Shown here one piece after another: positions 5,300 through 7,431 of a DNA stretch of 7,431 nt (positions within the stretch are counted from its first letter, which is position 1; each line of letters begins with the position of its first letter). A program made the translations under genes and the position numbers. Source of the stretch: an uncultured Clostridia bacterium (GTDB lineage: Bacteria; Bacillota; Clostridia; Christensenellales; Borkfalkiaceae); assembly GCA_947628555.1 (NCBI GenBank), contig CANRAI010000059.1, forward strand, positions 1-7,431. The letters are read 5' to 3'. The notes beneath the pieces were generated by a model. It was given only the letters and a program-made list of their open reading frames with translations. It ran no database searches and was not told the DNA's origin.

Positions 5300-5647
5300 A
5301 TGAAAAATTTTAACAAGACGCATGTATCGGCGGGCGCGCGCACAGAGCTGCACGACCTGTTGAAACTTACGGGAGCGGAAATAAGCGTGAACGAATTACC
5401 CGCCGGCGGGTGCGTGCCTTTTGTACATTCGCACAAGCAAAACGAGGAAATTTACGCTGTCCTTTCGGGCAAGGGCAAGGTTGAAATCGACGGCGAAAAC
5501 GTAGAAATTGCCGCAGGCGATTGGATACGCATTTCACCGTCGGCGAAAAGGCAGTTTTTTGCTTTCGGAGAAGGTTTGAAATATATCTGTATCCAGGTCA
5601 AGGCAAACTCCCTCGAAGGCTATACTGCGTCAGACGCCATTTTATAA
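5300..5647 (+). CDS. Small cupin_2 protein, probable HxlR target
   Basis: A 115-residue single-domain cupin. Motif 1 is complete: Gly37, His43-Ser-His45, Glu50 and Gly57 in the standard G(x)5HxH(x)4E(x)6G spacing. In motif 2 (GDWIRISPSAKRQFFAF, 73-89) the metal-binding His is replaced by Gln85. The fold should be kept but the metal site would have three usual ligands plus a Gln, or bind metal weakly. Many small cupins related to this one have the same PSAKRQ or PAGKRQ ending, so it is probably a subfamily trait and not damage. GGAGGT (5288-5293) lies 6 nt before ATG 5300. The gene is divergent from the HxlR regulator gene and shares its control region. A role in detoxifying or sensing an electrophile is possible but not shown by the sequence. 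Confidence 0.88.
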   Translation: MKNFNKTHVSAGARTELHDLLKLTGAEISVNELPAGGCVPFVHSHKQNEEIYAVLSGKGKVEIDGENVEIAAGDWIRISPSAKRQFFAFGEGLKYICIQVKANSLEGYTASDAIL

Positions 5648-5678
5648 ATTCGGTCGGAACTTCTCGCGAACTTTCAGT

Positions 5679-5730
5679 CATAATTTAAAATTTCATACAT
5701 ATCTTAAATTTGAGACATAATTTAAAATTT
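5679..5730. repeat. Pair of 15-bp direct repeats in an AT-rich spacer
   Basis: CATAATTTAAAATTT occurs exactly at 5679-5693 and 5716-5730, a 37-bp period. Between them lies a related TCTTAAATTTGAGA. The repeats sit after the cupin stop and before its terminator hairpin, in non-coding DNA. The function is unknown; low-complexity AT sequence could produce this by chance. Confidence 0.6.
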
Positions 5731-5734
5731 TTCT

Positions 5735-5770
5735 GGCGGAAACGCGCATTGCGTTTCCGCCCGTTCTTTT
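5735..5770. terminator. Terminator of the small cupin gene, probably shared with the convergent gene
   Basis: Perfect 11-bp stem GGCGGAAACGC (5735-5745) with GCGTTTCCGCC (5751-5761), a 5-nt loop, then CGTTCTTTT on the plus strand. The convergent gene on the minus strand ends at 5788 and would meet the same hairpin, although its downstream side is A-rich at first and so less favourable. Confidence 0.82.
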
Positions 5771-5787
5771 AAAAATTAAAATACGTA

Positions 5788-6453
5788 TCAGCATTTTCGG
5801 GCAAGCTCATAGCTGTCGCCGAGCAGAGAGCAAATCTCTTCAAAAGAAACCGTGCCGTCTAAACAGACCGTAATCCAGCTCTTTTTGTTCATATGGTAGC
5901 CGCGGAAAAATCTTTGGCCGTCCGCCAGAACGTCAAGCTTTGAAGGCTCTATCCGAAGGTCGATTATATCCGTTATTTCGTCCGAATCGAGCCCCAGCTT
6001 TGTTTTGGGGAGCTTCATCATAACGGCGAACCATTTGCCGTTGTCGCGCCTGCGCCATACGGCGTCTTGCGGAAATTTTTCCCAAAGAAATTGCAATTCG
6101 CAGCCGTATTTATCGCGGACGTATTTGATTAAATCGCGCGCGCAGCCGCATCTGAACACGTCGCTTACAAAGCATTTTTCCGAAATTTTGGTTAACACCC
6201 GCCCGTATTCCTCGCGCACCCCGCCTACGAAAGAGCCGCCCGCGTCTTCCACAAGATGCAGGGTATATGGTTCTCCCGTGCCCTTATCCACGACTTTGGT
6301 TTTTACCGCGCCGTCCGTATATACTTCTACGCGCATTTCGAACTGCCCGTCCGCAATTTCCGTTTTATAGGAATAACAATCCCCTTTCTTTACGAAACCG
6401 AAGTCTTCAAACTTGGAGAAATCGGGCAACCTGTCCTTAAAAAAATCTTTCAT
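5788..6453 (-). CDS. MmcQ/YjbR family protein with N-terminal extension domain
   Basis: A 221-residue cytoplasmic protein. About 105-218 is the MmcQ/YjbR domain. It has the typical YVRDKYG start, LWEKFPQDAVWRRRDNGKWFAVM (123-145), KLGLDSDEITDIIDLR (152-167), the signature RGYHMNKKSWITVCLDG (184-200) and a C-terminal helix. About 1-100 is the extra domain carried by the longer Clostridia-type members (MKDFFKDRLPDFSKFEDFGF at the start, DGQFEMRVEVYTDG, VGGVREEYGRVL). The YjbR fold resembles a CyaY-like or double-wing DNA-binding domain, but the role is not settled. The start at 6453 was chosen because the family begins MKxFFKDR. An in-frame ATG at 6495 would add 14 residues with no ribosome-binding site, and the chosen start has a weak AGGTTG. 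No strong promoter is visible upstream. Confidence 0.88.
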   Translation of the reverse strand: MKDFFKDRLPDFSKFEDFGFVKKGDCYSYKTEIADGQFEMRVEVYTDGAVKTKVVDKGTGEPYTLHLVEDAGGSFVGGVREEYGRVLTKISEKCFVSDVFRCGCARDLIKYVRDKYGCELQFLWEKFPQDAVWRRRDNGKWFAVMMKLPKTKLGLDSDEITDIIDLRIEPSKLDVLADGQRFFRGYHMNKKSWITVCLDGTVSFEEICSLLGDSYELARKC

Positions 6454-6525
6454 CGCACAACCTGTTATAATATTGACCAAAATTTTACGGAACATAAAAA
6501 AGCCGATACGTATTGCATTAAATTT

Positions 6526-6552
6526 AAAGACGGCGGATTTTCCGCCGTCTTT
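6526..6552 (-). terminator. Intrinsic terminator of gcvPB
   Basis: Perfect 12-bp stem AAAGACGGCGGA (6526-6537) with TCCGCCGTCTTT (6541-6552) and a 3-nt loop, 24 nt past the gcvPB stop on the minus strand. The stem ends in UCUUU, continuing into AAATTTAAT. It separates gcvPB from the downstream MmcQ/YjbR gene on the same strand. Confidence 0.85.
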
Positions 6553-6576
6553 CGTTTGCGTACAAGCTGCTTGAAA

Positions 6577-7431
6577 TTATTGTTTTACGTACCTTACGAC
6601 GGGCTGACGGGCAGCCTTTACCTCGTCGGGACGTCCTATTTGCGCATGGTGAGGCGCGGACTTCATATATTCGGGGTCCTTGAACGCTTCTTCGTAAATT
6701 TCGCGGAGAGCGGCTATTACCTCGTCCAGCGTGCGCTTGTTCTCCGTTTCCGTCGGTTCGAACATAAGCGCTTCGTGAATGATAAGCGGGAAGTACATTG
6801 TAGGCGGATGATAACCGCGGTCTATCATTGTTTTAGCTATTTCCATAGCCGAAACGCCCGTCTTATCCTTCAATTCCTGCATGCTTACCACAAACTCGTG
6901 CATGCAGTGCCTGCCCTTTTCGGTGGGATACAAATCCTCTATGTTCACTTTAAGATAATTTGCGTTGAGGACGGCGTGCTGAGCCGCAGCCTTTATTCCC
7001 TCCGCGCCGAGCGCCACTATGTACGCCAAAGCGCGGACATATACGCCGAAATTGCCGTAGAAAGATGCTACTTTGCCTATGCTCTTTGCTCCGTTGACGA
7101 ATTTATAACCCTTTTCCGTCTTTTCCACTCTCGGATTGGGCAGGAACTGCGCCAACTCCTTCTTACAGCCGACGGGACCTGAGCCAGGGCCGCCGCCGCC
7201 GTGGGGCGTAGAGAATGTTTTATGCAGGTTGAGGTGAACCACGTCGAAGCCCATATCGCCCGGACGTACTACCCCCATTACCGCATTGAGATTTGCTCCG
7301 TCATAGTAAAGAAGTCCGCCGGCGTTGTGGATAATCTTGCTTATCTCCTTGATATTCTTTTCAAACAAGCCCAGCGTCGTGGGGTTGGTAAGCATAAGCG
7401 CCGCGGTGTCGTCGCCGACGACGGCTTTCAA
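6577..7431 (-). CDS. gcvPB: Glycine dehydrogenase (decarboxylating) subunit 2, C-terminal part
   Basis: The last 284 or so residues of the P-protein beta subunit of the glycine cleavage system, a PLP enzyme that decarboxylates glycine and passes the aminomethyl group to GcvH lipoyl. The 5' end is cut by the window edge; the full protein is usually near 480-500 residues. The first in-frame codon at the edge is an internal TTG, not a start. Visible landmarks, counted from the edge, are LMLTNPTTLGLFE (12-24), YYDGANLNA (42-50, with Asp44 contacting the PLP ring), NLHKTFSTPHGGGGPGSGP (68-86, with Lys71 the PLP-binding lysine), YFGxxx-like YGNFGVYVRALAY, RCMHEF-like HCMHEFVVS and YHPPTMYFPLI. All expected landmarks are intact. 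It is probably the last gene of a gcv operon extending to the right, since a terminator follows. Confidence 0.95.
   Translation of the reverse strand: MKAVVGDDTAALMLTNPTTLGLFEKNIKEISKIIHNAGGLLYYDGANLNAVMGVVRPGDMGFDVVHLNLHKTFSTPHGGGGPGSGPVGCKKELAQFLPNPRVEKTEKGYKFVNGAKSIGKVASFYGNFGVYVRALAYIVALGAEGIKAAAQHAVLNANYLKVNIEDLYPTEKGRHCMHEFVVSMQELKDKTGVSAMEIAKTMIDRGYHPPTMYFPLIIHEALMFEPTETENKRTLDEVIAALREIYEEAFKDPEYMKSAPHHAQIGRPDEVKAARQPVVRYVKQ

Noticed and set aside
6256..7182. A 308-codon open frame on the plus strand
   Set aside because: It is antisense to gcvPB and part of the MmcQ/YjbR gene, both of which have clear family landmarks. The translated product is basic and aromatic with no domain, as expected of a shadow frame.
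1..7431. CRISPR arrays, tRNA genes, insertion sequences, attachment sites
   Set aside because: I saw no repeat-spacer pattern, no cloverleaf with the conserved T-loop, no transposase or integrase frame and no flanking terminal repeats.

Overview
This looks like a chromosomal segment from a Gram-positive, Clostridia-like bacterium. I base that on the consensus sigma-A promoters, strong Shine-Dalgarno sites, a DUF1292 (YrzB-type) gene, lipobox lipoproteins, a DUF6273 surface protein of the kind common in gut Clostridia, and a split glycine dehydrogenase (GcvPB). Genes are moderately GC-rich (many GCC/GGC/CGC codons) while gene boundaries are very AT-rich. A lineage such as Christensenellales is only a guess. 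Nothing indicates phage, plasmid or transposon origin.

Left edge (1-509): there is no gene here. Two near-consensus tandem promoters with A/T-rich upstream tracts fire leftward out of the window, followed by a structured leader. This is the layout of an rRNA (or other stable RNA) operon whose 16S gene would lie just outside. A separate consensus promoter fires rightward into two small genes of unknown function encoding membrane proteins (510-770 and 783-1271). Their unit ends at a perfect 18-bp terminator hairpin shared with a convergent DUF1292 gene (1362-1670).

Middle (1748-4301): two divergent lipoprotein genes face away from a 137-bp spacer. The leftward one encodes an SH3 plus NlpC/P60 cell-wall hydrolase. 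The rightward one encodes a large secreted protein with an N-terminal beta-rich domain, a Cys/His-rich module and a DUF6273 domain. Both have a perfect TATAAT box almost touching the start codon and no recognisable ribosome-binding site, so their mRNAs may be leaderless or nearly so. The promoter of the DUF1292 gene is built into the stop codon of the hydrolase gene.

Right of centre (4307-5761): an HxlR-family regulator with a single N-terminal cysteine is followed by a cupin enzyme gene on the same strand, and a second small cupin gene is divergent. The shared 175-bp control region carries an inverted repeat, GTTACAAA-N19-TTTGTAAC, lying on the predicted promoters. This reads as a compact regulon, probably responding to redox or reactive electrophiles, in which the regulator controls both cupins.

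Right edge (5788-7431): a full MmcQ/YjbR-family gene, then the C-terminal part of gcvPB, a glycine cleavage enzyme gene running in from the right and closed by a strong terminator. The best candidates for something little described are the HxlR/two-cupin unit, the two lipoprotein genes with apparently leaderless mRNAs, and the membrane-protein pair beside the presumed rRNA operon. No clearly new defence or mobile system is visible.
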